From a virus: 46,811 nt of DNA. The notes beneath the pieces are model-generated. The model made no database searches. It worked only from the letters and a program-made list of their open reading frames with translations, and was not told the origin of the DNA. Of this stretch, positions 1 to 6,525 are shown piece after piece; the first letter of the stretch is position 1, and every line of letters begins with the position of its first letter. The DNA lies in IMG/VR virus record IMGVR_UViG_3300033149_002836, positions 1 to 46,811 of that record; one strand, 5' to 3'. The translations under genes were made by a program, and so were the position numbers.

Positions 1-68
1 AGAGACTCCTCAAGCCTAGCCAGCCGCTCTTCAAGCCCACGAATCGCATAAGCCCCTTCTAAATCCAC
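1..68 (-). CDS. Small coiled-coil protein, 5' part only (cut by window start)
   Basis: This is the N-terminal part of the 58-residue protein fully present at 46589-46765. The GTG start (66-68) lies behind GGTGAG, just after the stop of the ART-like gene. The reading frame runs off the left edge only because the circle was opened here; the gene itself is intact in the other copy. Confidence 0.62.
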   Translation of the reverse strand, partial: MDLEGAYAIRGLEERLARLEES

Positions 69-114
69 GTCTCACCACTCCCCCACCACAACAATATGCT
101 CCGGCCCAATATCT
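1..114. repeat. Terminal direct repeat, left copy
   Basis: These 114 bases are identical to positions 46698-46811. The repeat runs through the middle of coding sequence: the 5' part of a small coiled-coil gene and the 3' end of the ART-like gene. That is what an assembly overlap of a circular or circularly permuted molecule gives, although a short physical terminal redundancy would look the same. The non-redundant genome is then 46,697 bp. Confidence 0.97.
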
Positions 115-380
115 TCGGTGACAACTCCATCAAGCCATATATCCGGCATCACTTCGGCATCAACCTTCAAGACAACGGGCTGACTCCGATCATATCGAGC
201 CGCTATCTCCGCAAAAGACAACGCCCTCTCGAAATCTCTAGTCACATATATGCGGCCCGGCTCTGAGCATGACCATATACGCGGAGCCGAAACTCTCAAT
301 CCATCCTTAAGAATGCTTGAAAGCCTCTTCCGACTTGTCCCATGAAACCACTTATCCTTCTTACTCCCGCTCCGACTCAT
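72..380 (-). CDS. ADP-ribosyltransferase-like (PARP/Tpt1-fold) small protein
   Basis: This 102-residue protein begins at the ATG at 378-380, behind a GAGG site, overlapping the preceding gene by 20 bp. Near the N-terminus it has FHGTS followed by a helix ending in KDGL, then IYVTRD and an alanine-rich helix, then a VVLKVD strand. This H-x-T ... GL ... Y-x-T order resembles the NAD-binding core of the H-Y-[E] class of ADP-ribosyltransferases and of RNA 2'-phosphotransferase (Tpt1/KptA). It is far shorter than cellular Tpt1 (about 200 residues), so it would be a minimal domain. The fold call is pattern-based; substrate and activity are unknown. A host-modifying or nucleic-acid-modifying role is inference. 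The last 14 codons recur at 46769-46811. Confidence 0.55.
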   Translation of the reverse strand: MSRSGSKKDKWFHGTSRKRLSSILKDGLRVSAPRIWSCSEPGRIYVTRDFERALSFAEIAARYDRSQPVVLKVDAEVMPDIWLDGVVTEDIGPEHIVVVGEW

Positions 381-612
381 CAATCGTCCTCACACCCTTC
401 TTGACAAAGAACACAATATCATATCCGTTATAGCACCGTGGCGACTGAACATGAACCTCAACCGCCTTCCCCTCTCTGACATGCTTCCGCGCATGGCTCC
501 TCGCACCATACGTCCCGTTTCCCACGGCCCATATCCGCCGCCCGCAGATACGGCAAATCGACCACGGCCCGTCATCCACATAGACAAGCCCGTTATAGTC
601 CTTCTCATCCAA
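361..612 (-). CDS. Zinc-finger protein (C2H2-like)
   Basis: This 83-residue protein starts at TTG (610-612) with GGTGAG a few bases upstream. Residues around 20-45 read CRICGR, a glycine-rich turn, then HARKH: two cysteines and two histidines in C2H2 spacing, as expected for one zinc finger. The C-terminal half predicts a beta strand (YDIVFFV) and a basic tail. A TATA box at 645-653 lies 33 bp upstream. The gene overlaps the ART-like gene downstream, so both are probably on one message. A nucleic-acid or protein-binding accessory role is likely; no named family is recognised. Confidence 0.7.
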   Translation of the reverse strand: MDEKDYNGLVYVDDGPWSICRICGRRIWAVGNGTYGARSHARKHVREGKAVEVHVQSPRCYNGYDIVFFVKKGVRTIDESERE

Positions 613-644
613 GCCTTCTCACCAACACTATAAACACAACACCG

Positions 645-660
645 ATATATAAATGTATCG
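645..660 (-). promoter_or_regulatory. TATA/BRE promoter for the zinc-finger and ART-like operon
   Basis: The minus strand reads CGATACATTTATATAT, a close match to the TATA boxes before other operons here. The TTG start at 612 is 33 bp downstream, allowing a short leader with a ribosome site. Confidence 0.7.
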
Positions 661-734
661 TCGAATCGGCAGAACTCCCGCAAAGTTCGGAAAGCCATAG
701 CTTCGCGAACAATCCTTCTCAATCCTTCTCAACC

Positions 735-750
735 GATATAAATAATCGCG
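735..750 (-). promoter_or_regulatory. TATA-like box in control region
   Basis: The minus strand reads CGCGATTATTTATATC. No good gene starts 20-40 bp downstream, so it may supply the operon from 612 with a longer leader or drive a non-coding RNA. Confidence 0.4.
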
Positions 751-930
751 CCCCGATAGTCCCACTCCCGTCATCCCACCGAGACGCATCTCAACAATAA
801 ATCACCGTCCTCATCAACCTTCTTACTACACTCGAAATCACTTACACATCCGACTCAGCGAACCCCGCCCGTGAGATTCGAGCCGCCCGACTCCGGCAGC
901 CGTCACTCACCAACACCGAACACACCGCGC

Positions 931-945
931 CATAAAAATCTTTCC
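931..945 (-). promoter_or_regulatory. TATA-like box in control region
   Basis: The minus strand reads GGAAAGATTTTTATG, with a purine-rich BRE-like element next to an A/T core. A GTG codon at 908-910 lies 21 bp downstream but opens only 22 codons. Confidence 0.4.
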
Positions 946-1107
946 AAAGAATGCGGCAACAGCCACGCAGCCCACACAGCCCACGCAACCACGGCTCCCC
1001 GCATCCCGCATCGCAACCGTCCCCGCACAACAACCAGCACAAGCCCCAACCATCGACAACGACGCTACCTGAAAGCTGTTTTATCTGATAGTCGTTTTAT
1101 CTCTTTC

Positions 1108-1305
1108 TTACTTTCTTGTTCTCTGTTTTTCGCGTCGCGCCCGGTCAATCTCGATTGCTTTTAATTGCATTACCGTCGCCCATTCGAGCCGTCTGACTCC
1201 ATGTCTTATTCTCCGTCGCTTCGGCTCTAGCTCCCGTCTATATGCCGCGTCTTGCTCTGCTTCTCTCCGTATCGCAACATACTCCCAATAGCAATTGTCG
1301 ATCAA
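1108..1305 (-). CDS. Small highly charged hypothetical protein
   Basis: This 65-residue frame opens with TTG (1303-1305) behind GGTGTGATGCGGA. It is rich in Arg and Glu, with repeated RREAEQ- and KRRRIRHG-type stretches predicting one or two helices, and resembles small basic nucleic-acid-binding viral proteins in composition. A weak TATA-like element (CTTTAAAAC) lies at 1329-1340. An alternative overlapping frame starts at the ATG near 1383-1385 and encodes about 48 residues, so the assignment is not certain. No family recognised. Confidence 0.45.
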   Translation of the reverse strand: MIDNCYWEYVAIRREAEQDAAYRRELEPKRRRIRHGVRRLEWATVMQLKAIEIDRARREKQRTRK

Positions 1306-1407
1306 TCCGCATCACACCTGTTTTCCATGTTTTAAAGATTGCCGCGTCTCCCCTAGCAGACAGCCCCACAAAAGCCAAAACCATAGCACCGAAAACCGAA
1401 AATCGTT

Positions 1408-1761
1408 TTAATCACGCCTTTTAGCCGTTTTACGCCTTCTCCTGCCTTTTCTCAACACTAAGAATCCCTCTGATTGTGACCGTAAAAACTCATCTCCGTC
1501 CTCTAATAGCCGTTTAAACTCTCTCTCGGCCTTCTTTGAAAACCGCACATTTGGAATCGTTTGGCCTACCGTATTCGCCCCTATTCTATCGATCTTCGAA
1601 ACAATCCGCTTCCGCAGCCGCTTCAAATCGTCAATCCGAACCTTATAGCTACTAGCCAGCATCCTCATAACCGAATCTATATCCTGAGAATCGTCAGCCT
1701 CACCGATCTGAGCCTCTAGCTCCCGCAACGCCTGAGACAGCCGCTTCTTATAATCACTCAT
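1408..1761 (-). CDS. Hypothetical helical protein downstream of terminase
   Basis: This 117-residue protein starts at the ATG (1759-1761) that forms an ATGA overlap with the stop of the RHH gene, behind GGTGGG; an in-frame codon at 1773 has no such site. The N-terminal half is predicted coiled coil (KRLSQALRELEAQIGEAD), the middle has basic helices, and the C-terminus is very basic (LRKGRRRRKTAKRRD), suggesting contact with DNA. It is the last gene of the terminase group, so a packaging or regulatory accessory is possible. No family recognised. Confidence 0.7.
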   Translation of the reverse strand: MSDYKKRLSQALRELEAQIGEADDSQDIDSVMRMLASSYKVRIDDLKRLRKRIVSKIDRIGANTVGQTIPNVRFSKKAEREFKRLLEDGDEFLRSQSEGFLVLRKGRRRRKTAKRRD

Positions 1762-2069
1762 ACCGAAGCCCACCGAGAATTATCGTTAAAGTCGAATAGA
1801 ATCTTCCGCATAAATCTTTGCTCATCCGTCTCATCTCTTGGCCCCTCATCGCCACGCGGCTCCTCTTCCTTCGGTGGCTCAACCTCTTTCCGCAACCGAC
1901 CAATCCCATAGAGAATGCACTTCTCGATCACCGCGCTCCGAGTCTGGCCCGTCTTTCTAGCAATCTCATCAAGCTCCGCTAACAAGACCGGAGAGATAGT
2001 AATCGCAGTAATCGGACGCTTCCGCCTTCTCTTCTCGCCCGTCTTAGAATCCCTCACCACATAGCTCAT
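1758..2069 (-). CDS. Ribbon-helix-helix (CopG/Arc-type) DNA-binding protein
   Basis: The 103-residue protein has a basic N-terminus, then a strand (ITAITIS) followed by two helices (LLAELDEIARKTG and TRSAVIEKCILYGIG), the usual RHH arrangement at residues about 22-62. RHH proteins dimerise and place the strand in the DNA major groove. The acidic, proline-rich C-terminal tail (about 40 residues) is outside the fold. The ATG at 2067-2069 overlaps the terL stop (ATGA) and follows GAGGGGAG. Likely a transcriptional regulator; its position behind terL also allows a packaging-site-binding role. Confidence 0.8.
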   Translation of the reverse strand: MSYVVRDSKTGEKRRRKRPITAITISPVLLAELDEIARKTGQTRSAVIEKCILYGIGRLRKEVEPPKEEEPRGDEGPRDETDEQRFMRKILFDFNDNSRWASV

Positions 2070-3472
2070 AACCACTCCCCTCTCAAGATCGGCTCAAAAA
2101 TATGAATCTCTCCAGACTTCTCAACCTTCAAGATATAGCAAGCCATCGCTAACGCATCGACAACATCATCCCGAACCCTCGGATTCTTAACAATCTTCAA
2201 CCGACCATCCGACTGATACTCAACCGAAAAGCTCCCCAACTGATACTCAAGCTTATCGTCATTCAAAAGCACAATCCGACTATTCTCAATCATATCAAGA
2301 AGCGACATATAGACATCGACTCTCTCTTGTCCCGCCAGCCGCACCGGACGGATCACATCGCCCAAAGCCTCTTTCAAATGGTCATAGACACCGCTACCGA
2401 GACCCAACTCATCGACCGCAACATATCTAGGCTTCCACTTCTCAATCAGCTTCTTAGCCCAACCGATAACATCCGTCAACGGCCTCTTCGCCCGACAGCT
2501 ATAATAAACCATCTCAGCCGTCGCATCCTCAATTGGAACACCGCTTCGAACCCTAATCACCACAAAAGCCGACTCATCCGAACCGAACCGCGCAACATCA
2601 AGCCCCGCATAGTAATCCCAACCATCTTCCGGCCCCTTCGCCTTCGCACCGATCATAAGCTCTTTCGCCTTCCGCTTATCAAAGAGGCCGCTCTCACCGG
2701 AAGTAAACTCGGCCTCAAACCACATCCGAAACTCCGTCTCAGTCATAACCTTCCGATAATACTCAACCTCATCCTCAGAAAGAATGCCAGCTTTTACACC
2801 GTCACGCCACGTCGCCCGAAACTTCCGAAAATCATCACTCAGCCACGCATCATAAAAATGGTTAACTCGGTGCGGAGTCCCCAACAACACCAAAATCGGC
2901 ATCCTATCCCTAGCAGCCGAACTCGCAGTCATCCTCAAAATCCTAGTCTTAAACGTCGAATCGTCGATCGACCCCGCCTCATCGACAATCAAAGTAGTCG
3001 CACCGAACCCCAACAAGCTTTCGGGATTCGAAGCCGACAAACACCGCAACACACTCCCATTCTTCAATGATATTTCGTCTCTCCGAAAAGTCCGTGACGT
3101 ATCCACAAGCGACATAAGCCTCTTATTAGACTGAAAATAGCTCTTAATTCGCTTAAACATCCTCTCAGCTTGCTTAAACGTCGGAGCCACAATACAAACC
3201 TCTTCCCCGTCATAAAGAATCGCCACCAGAGCCGCTAACACCGCTGAGCTTTCCGTCTTACCGATCCTAGTCGAAGCCAGAAAAATGTATTTCGGAAACT
3301 GCCGCTGCAACACATCCCGAATAAACGCTTCCTGATACGGAGCCAGCACTATCGGATTCCCCGCCTCAGTCTTAAAATGCTCCGAGACGAAGGACTGAAG
3401 ATTCGCAATCACTTTCTCCCGGAACTTGTCTGACTTTGACTGCCGCTCCCCGCTATCACTTTCTCTTCCCAT
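2066..3472 (-). CDS. terL: Terminase large subunit (packaging ATPase/nuclease)
   Basis: The 468-residue protein shows the full TerL layout. The ATPase has Walker A STRIGKTES (residues 67-75), Walker B TTLIVDEAG (159-167) and coupling motif LLGTPH (196-201). The RNase H-like nuclease has GLDVARFGSDES (D292), YVAVDELG (D354) and RVRDDVVDALA (D435/D436, D439). It cuts concatemeric DNA and pumps it into the prohead through the portal. The ATG at 3470-3472 follows GAGGTG, so the gene overlaps its upstream neighbour by 64 bp. Length is typical. The Walker A lacks the usual glycine-rich first half, as in many phage terminases. Confidence 0.96.
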   Translation of the reverse strand: MGRESDSGERQSKSDKFREKVIANLQSFVSEHFKTEAGNPIVLAPYQEAFIRDVLQRQFPKYIFLASTRIGKTESSAVLAALVAILYDGEEVCIVAPTFKQAERMFKRIKSYFQSNKRLMSLVDTSRTFRRDEISLKNGSVLRCLSASNPESLLGFGATTLIVDEAGSIDDSTFKTRILRMTASSAARDRMPILVLLGTPHRVNHFYDAWLSDDFRKFRATWRDGVKAGILSEDEVEYYRKVMTETEFRMWFEAEFTSGESGLFDKRKAKELMIGAKAKGPEDGWDYYAGLDVARFGSDESAFVVIRVRSGVPIEDATAEMVYYSCRAKRPLTDVIGWAKKLIEKWKPRYVAVDELGLGSGVYDHLKEALGDVIRPVRLAGQERVDVYMSLLDMIENSRIVLLNDDKLEYQLGSFSVEYQSDGRLKIVKNPRVRDDVVDALAMACYILKVEKSGEIHIFEPILRGEWL

Positions 3473-3690
3473 TCACGAAACACCTCTTCCTTCAACTCTT
3501 CCGGAGTCGCCTCTCTCCTCTCACGCTCAGCCCGAATCTTCTCCAAAATCACAACCGCCAGAGAAATCAGCTCGCGACACTCCGAATTCGGAATCCCCGA
3601 TTCCTTCTCCAGCCTCTTCAAAACCGCTAGCCGCTCCATAACCTCTTTATAGAGCTTCTCTTTTTCCCTAAGCGTATCAATACGATCCAT
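3409..3690 (-). CDS. Small helical protein before terL; candidate small terminase subunit
   Basis: This 93-residue all-helical protein starts at ATG 3688-3690 behind GGGTGG. It is very rich in Lys, Glu and Arg with heptad-like leucines (MERLAVLKRLEKES and LISLAVVILEKIRAERERRE), so an oligomerising coiled coil is likely. Its place immediately before terL, with a 64-bp overlap, is where small terminase subunits usually lie. No DNA-binding HTH is evident, so the TerS call rests mainly on position. The two-HTH protein at 35640-36056 is an alternative TerS candidate. Confidence 0.5.
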   Translation of the reverse strand: MDRIDTLREKEKLYKEVMERLAVLKRLEKESGIPNSECRELISLAVVILEKIRAERERREATPEELKEEVFREWEEKVIAGSGSQSQTSSGRK

Positions 3691-3738
3691 TGCAACCACC
3701 CAATCTGAAGCATCAACCTCAAAATCGGCCCATCACAA

Positions 3739-4407
3739 TCATACACTTGAACTGCTAGATAGATCATCGTCCCGCTTCGAATCTGAAACATCGCTTCTCG
3801 GAACTCCCAAAACCTCTTTGAGATGCACCGCCTTAGAGCCGATAAGCACATCAAGCTTCTCCGCATTCAAACACACACCATACGGAGATTGAAACGCATC
3901 AATCAACACTTCTGCCGTCTTTATACCGATACCACTCACCGCAGAGAGCATATCAACCCTCTCATCGCGAATCGACCGCTTCTTAGACTTCCGAATCGTC
4001 GGCCTCACATACTCCCGCTTCTGGCCCGCCTTCTTACTGAGCATATCGAGAAGAAACTTCAACTGTTTCTTCCCACTCACCATAATCGTCGCAACTGAAA
4101 AACTAGCAATCCCCGATTGGATGCCGAGCCATTGAGCCAGAGTCATCTTACCGCTCTTCAAATAGCTGTAAACAAGCCCCTCGATCACTACAATCGGAAT
4201 ATAACCGTCTTGCTTCAACAAGACAAGCGACTCCAACTGATCCCAAAGCCGACCATCCCTAACGCTACTGAGCAAATCCATAACCGTCTTTCGCTCAATC
4301 GCATATCTCCGCCTCTCACCATCTATGATATAGTCTATCGGAAGCGAATCCACTCGATCCGCCATCTTCCGATAATCCTCTGGCTCATTAGCATCCGCCA
4401 CAATCAT
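3739..4407 (-). CDS. XPF/ERCC4-family structure-specific nuclease with HhH
   Basis: The 222-residue protein begins MIVADANEPEDY and carries YAIERKTVMDLLSSVRDGRL at about residues 35-54, the ERKxxxD signature of the XPF/Mus81/Hef nuclease core. A helix-hairpin-helix (SAVSGIGIKTAEVLIDAF) follows near residues 155-175. Such enzymes cut branched DNA at flaps and forks. The domain order (nuclease then HhH, no helicase) matches crenarchaeal-type short XPF, which normally needs PCNA; none is seen here, so a host clamp may serve. The C-terminus is a low-complexity Asp/Ser tail. It lies between replication and packaging genes, so recombination-intermediate resolution before packaging is plausible. Confidence 0.9.
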   Translation of the reverse strand: MIVADANEPEDYRKMADRVDSLPIDYIIDGERRRYAIERKTVMDLLSSVRDGRLWDQLESLVLLKQDGYIPIVVIEGLVYSYLKSGKMTLAQWLGIQSGIASFSVATIMVSGKKQLKFLLDMLSKKAGQKREYVRPTIRKSKKRSIRDERVDMLSAVSGIGIKTAEVLIDAFQSPYGVCLNAEKLDVLIGSKAVHLKEVLGVPRSDVSDSKRDDDLSSSSSV

Positions 4408-4413
4408 CTAAGA

Positions 4414-4812
4414 TCACTTCTTAATCTCGAATCGACTATTCTTCCCATCCGAGACGTATCGTCCACCTAGAGCCTTCACCGTCCGCGAAACCTCAGAAAA
4501 CCTAGCCGATCCTAGATACCGCTTCGGCTTGACAATCCATCTATCGCCCGCATCCGTCACTTCGAGATCATCACTCCCCCGAAGCTCGGACAGCGGATCA
4601 GAGTCGCCATTAAGCGTAACTTGTCCACTCGCAGCCCTCTCAGCCTTTTCCTGAAGCATACTTTGGATCGACGCAGACATTGCATCAATCGAATTTTGAA
4701 TCCTCGCTTCCATCTCTGTCAACCGAATATAGAGATCGGCTCTAAACGCTTCGAGCAATTGCTCTAGAGACTTCTCCTCAGAGACCGCTTCATCCCCGTT
4801 CTCTTTTCCCAT
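4414..4812 (-). CDS. Coiled-coil protein with C-terminal GGRYVS-GKxSRF domain
   Basis: The 132-residue protein starts at ATG 4810-4812 behind GGTGGTGATTAG. Residues 10-65 form a long amphipathic coiled coil; after a Gly/Ser/Asp linker, residues about 90-132 make a compact domain with KPKRYLGS, VKALGGRYVS and GKNSRFEI. I recall similar short C-terminal modules in archaeal virus and plasmid replication proteins but cannot name the family. Its neighbours are the ERCC4 nuclease and an RPA/HNH cluster, which suggests DNA metabolism. Confidence 0.65.
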   Translation of the reverse strand: MGKENGDEAVSEEKSLEQLLEAFRADLYIRLTEMEARIQNSIDAMSASIQSMLQEKAERAASGQVTLNGDSDPLSELRGSDDLEVTDAGDRWIVKPKRYLGSARFSEVSRTVKALGGRYVSDGKNSRFEIKK

Positions 4813-4823
4813 CTAATCACCAC

Positions 4824-5252
4824 CTAACCAACATATCCTTCGCCATAGCCAACCCTTCTTGACTCATCCTTCGATTCACTTCTCTCTTCATCATCTAGAG
4901 CCAAAACAATAACCTCTGAGTCATCACCGAAAAGCTCTCTCTGCCGCTTCGCACCGTAAGTCGAAAAACTCAGCGAAGCCCTCGCAATCCGGTTGAAATG
5001 ATTAAAAGCCTCTTCCAGCAATCCGCGAAACTCATCGCTACTCTCAGAAGTCACTCCAGCAATCCTGAAAGACTCTTTCAAAGCTGAGAGAAGCGGAATT
5101 GCCACTCGAAGCGTCTTTTTATAATCGACCCCTCGATCTACACACCGCTTCTCAGTCCTATCGAAAATCGACTTCAACCTCTTGTTAGCCCTATCGATAA
5201 GCTCTCTCTTAAACCGTCGCCTCTTCTCCTCAACCGACAATCTCTTAGACAT
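4824..5252 (-). CDS. Hypothetical basic helical protein
   Basis: This 142-residue protein is placed at ATG 5250-5252, with GAGGAGTGAGTG upstream; a GTG at 5262-5264 is too close to that site. The N-terminus is very basic (EEKRRRFKRELIDRANKRLK), the middle is helical, and the last third is acidic, ending in a glycine-rich tail. One cysteine only, no membrane segment and no recognised motif. It lies in the replication/recombination operon between a membrane peptide and the coiled-coil protein. Confidence 0.65.
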   Translation of the reverse strand: MSKRLSVEEKRRRFKRELIDRANKRLKSIFDRTEKRCVDRGVDYKKTLRVAIPLLSALKESFRIAGVTSESSDEFRGLLEEAFNHFNRIARASLSFSTYGAKRQRELFGDDSEVIVLALDDEERSESKDESRRVGYGEGYVG

Positions 5253-5260
5253 TGAATCAC

Positions 5261-5437
5261 TCACTCCTCATCTCTAAACCTAATCGACTTCTCATGCGTC
5301 GCTAGAAGCTCCGAAACCTTCCAAATCCAATAGAGATTCACGATCGGTATGAGACCCATCACGAATCTCAGAAATACCGATCCACGCTTCGTATGCTCAA
5401 CCGTCTCAACAGCCTCAACAATCTTCTCTCCCTTCAT
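5261..5437 (-). CDS. Small single-TM membrane protein
   Basis: A 58-residue protein not seen with a 60-codon cut-off. Its ATG (5435-5437) overlaps the preceding stop as ATGA and follows GAGGAGAGGAGTG; its stop abuts the next gene. It has a charged N-terminus with EAVETVEHTKRG, one hydrophobic segment (FLRFVMGLIPIVNLYWIWKV, residues 23-41), and a charged tail ending in RFRDEE. A proline-glycine kink lies inside the segment. Role unknown; membrane anchoring of a replication complex or a lysis accessory are possibilities only. Confidence 0.75.
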   Translation of the reverse strand: MKGEKIVEAVETVEHTKRGSVFLRFVMGLIPIVNLYWIWKVSELLATHEKSIRFRDEE

Positions 5438-5700
5438 CCTTCATCACTCCTCTCCTCAACATTTAACTGAGGAGCATGACCAAAGAGAAAATCCACAGCC
5501 CTCTTCAAATCGCCCGCATCGACAACAATCGTAACCAAATCCGTCTCAGAGAAGCGTATATCACACTCCTCTGACTCAACCTCTTCAGACTCCATCTTCG
5601 AAATCGTCACATATACGGAGCCATCCTCATCAGGCTCCGAAATCTTCAACACCTTATCCCCACCGTCCTCATAGATTGCGGCAACAAGATTCATTTTCAC
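5434..5700 (-). CDS. Acidic hypothetical protein
   Basis: An 88-residue acidic beta-rich protein with strands such as VLKISEP and VYVTISKM and an IVVDAGDLKRAVDFLFG helix. The GTG start (5698-5700) forms a GTGA overlap with the preceding small gene and has GAGGAGAGGCT upstream; ATG at 5692-5694 is the alternative. Both ends are coupled to neighbours, which supports translation. No family recognised. Confidence 0.65.
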   Translation of the reverse strand: MKMNLVAAIYEDGGDKVLKISEPDEDGSVYVTISKMESEEVESEECDIRFSETDLVTIVVDAGDLKRAVDFLFGHAPQLNVEERSDEG

Positions 5701-5810
5701 CAGCCTCTCCTCACTCTCAAATTCCTCATCCGTATCCGCTTCAACCTCTTCTCACTTCTCCCCCACAAACCGGGAATCCTTAGCTTAAACTTCCTTCCCT
5801 TTTGCCTCAA
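5697..5810 (-). CDS. Very basic 37-residue peptide
   Basis: This short frame is joined to both neighbours: its TTG start (5808-5810) overlaps the HNH stop as TTGA and its stop overlaps the next GTG as GTGA. The product has 15 Arg/Lys in 37 residues (for example RQKGRKFKLRIPG and KRLKRIRMRNLRVRRGW), suggesting nucleic-acid binding. The overlaps and the lack of any other gene in this gap are the main support. Coding status is unproven. Confidence 0.45.
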   Translation of the reverse strand: MRQKGRKFKLRIPGLWGRSEKRLKRIRMRNLRVRRGW

Positions 5811-6301
5811 CACTCCTCATTCCCCCTTTTAACAACTGATCTCACACCATCCTTAAAGCCCTCAATATAAGCCGAAACAAAGCCCTTCGCCTCTTCAATC
5901 CGTCTAGCCGCCATAATCGACGCTGGCGGAGACTCGATACCCTCATCGAGCTTCGCAATTCTCCTCGAAATCCTAAGACTCAGAGAAATAGCCTCAATCA
6001 GCTTCTCAATCACATTCCCCGCCATCTTCCCTTCAAACGCCTGATCCACAAGCCTATTCAACCGCTCCAAAGCCCGCTTCTCTTGCTCTTCATGCTGCCT
6101 CAACAACTCTCCAAACGTCGCCCGGTGACAAGCCGGACACAACAACTCTAGATTGTCAACCGAATTGTTAGCCGGATTGCCATCCTTATGGTGTCTATGA
6201 AAACCCTTCTCCAGCGTGCTTCCACATCTAGCACACACACCGTCCTGAGCCATATAAACCGCTTCAACTGCAAACTTCGGAAAATCCCGTCGCCTCTTCA
6301 A
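5807..6301 (-). CDS. HNH endonuclease with helical C-terminal extension
   Basis: The 164-residue protein has a canonical HNH domain in its first 62 residues: CARCG (two cysteines), HRHHKDGNPANNSVDNLELL (catalytic histidine pair and the asparagine), then CPACH. The remaining 100 residues are helical and not part of the nuclease. HNH enzymes nick or cut DNA with one metal ion. Found among replication genes rather than beside terL, so it may act in recombination, host DNA degradation or as a homing-type enzyme. Start is TTG 6299-6301, overlapping the previous stop as TTGA. Confidence 0.88.
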   Translation of the reverse strand: MKRRRDFPKFAVEAVYMAQDGVCARCGSTLEKGFHRHHKDGNPANNSVDNLELLCPACHRATFGELLRQHEEQEKRALERLNRLVDQAFEGKMAGNVIEKLIEAISLSLRISRRIAKLDEGIESPPASIMAARRIEEAKGFVSAYIEGFKDGVRSVVKRGNEEC

Positions 6302-6525
6302 GATGAATCATCTCCCGCTGTCAACTTCGGCTTCTTGATAATCGTAGATGAAGTCGAATCCGAATCCCAATCCTCTGGAAGCCGGATCACAAAGCTTCTC
6401 GAATACGTCTGCGAGACAAGCGCACTCAACAACTTCTCAATCCTTTTCAGAGTCGCATCCATCTCTTTAAAATATTTAAACGGACAGCCGACATGCTCAC
6501 GCTCAGACTCCTCTTTCTTACGCAT
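6298..6525 (-). CDS. Hypothetical protein with coiled coil
   Basis: The 75-residue product starts at ATG 6523-6525 behind GGGGATCAAT, overlapping the RPA-like gene by 8 bp. It has a charged N-terminus, a short heptad helix (MDATLKRIEKLLSALV) and a Ser/Thr/Lys tail ending in DDSS. A longer frame reaches 6576 but lacks a ribosome site and overlaps more. No recognised family. Confidence 0.6.
   Translation of the reverse strand: MRKKEESEREHVGCPFKYFKEMDATLKRIEKLLSALVSQTYSRSFVIRLPEDWDSDSTSSTIIKKPKLTAGDDSS

Larger units (their letters stand above)
605..1107. other. Longest non-coding stretch; multi-promoter control region
   Basis: About 500 bp have no convincing gene. Three minus-strand TATA-like boxes occur at 645-653, 735-750 and 931-945. 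A 10-bp tandem duplication sits at 711-730 (AATCCTTCTC twice), and two GTTTTATCT copies at 1079-1102 flank a TATCTGATA palindrome. Two very short reading frames were considered: 605-712 (35 codons, one hydrophobic segment, but it runs through the best TATA box) and 842-910 (22 codons, possibly leaderless behind the 931 box). Neither is strong enough to call. In a genome packed this tightly the region is the best place to look for a replication origin or control locus; that is inference. Confidence 0.5.

Noticed and set aside
605-712. 35-codon frame with a hydrophobic segment in the control region
   Set aside because: It contains the TATA box at 645-653, and the ribosome site is poor; left as a possibility inside the control-region entry.
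390-722. 110-codon minus-strand frame overlapping the zinc-finger gene
   Set aside because: Shadow frame: the 361-612 frame has the Cys/His pattern and ribosome site, this one does not.
842-1042. 66-codon cysteine- and glycine-rich minus-strand frame
   Set aside because: Composition looks non-coding and the frame runs through the TATA-like box at 931-945; only a 22-codon end could be expressed.
1240-1385. Alternative 48-codon frame (MVLAFVGLS...) overlapping the gene at 1108-1305
   Set aside because: It overlaps a better frame and ends in an Arg-rich non-specific tail; support is too weak.
2845-2865. TATA-like A/T tract within terL
   Set aside because: It is coding sequence, with no start or ribosome site placed to use it.
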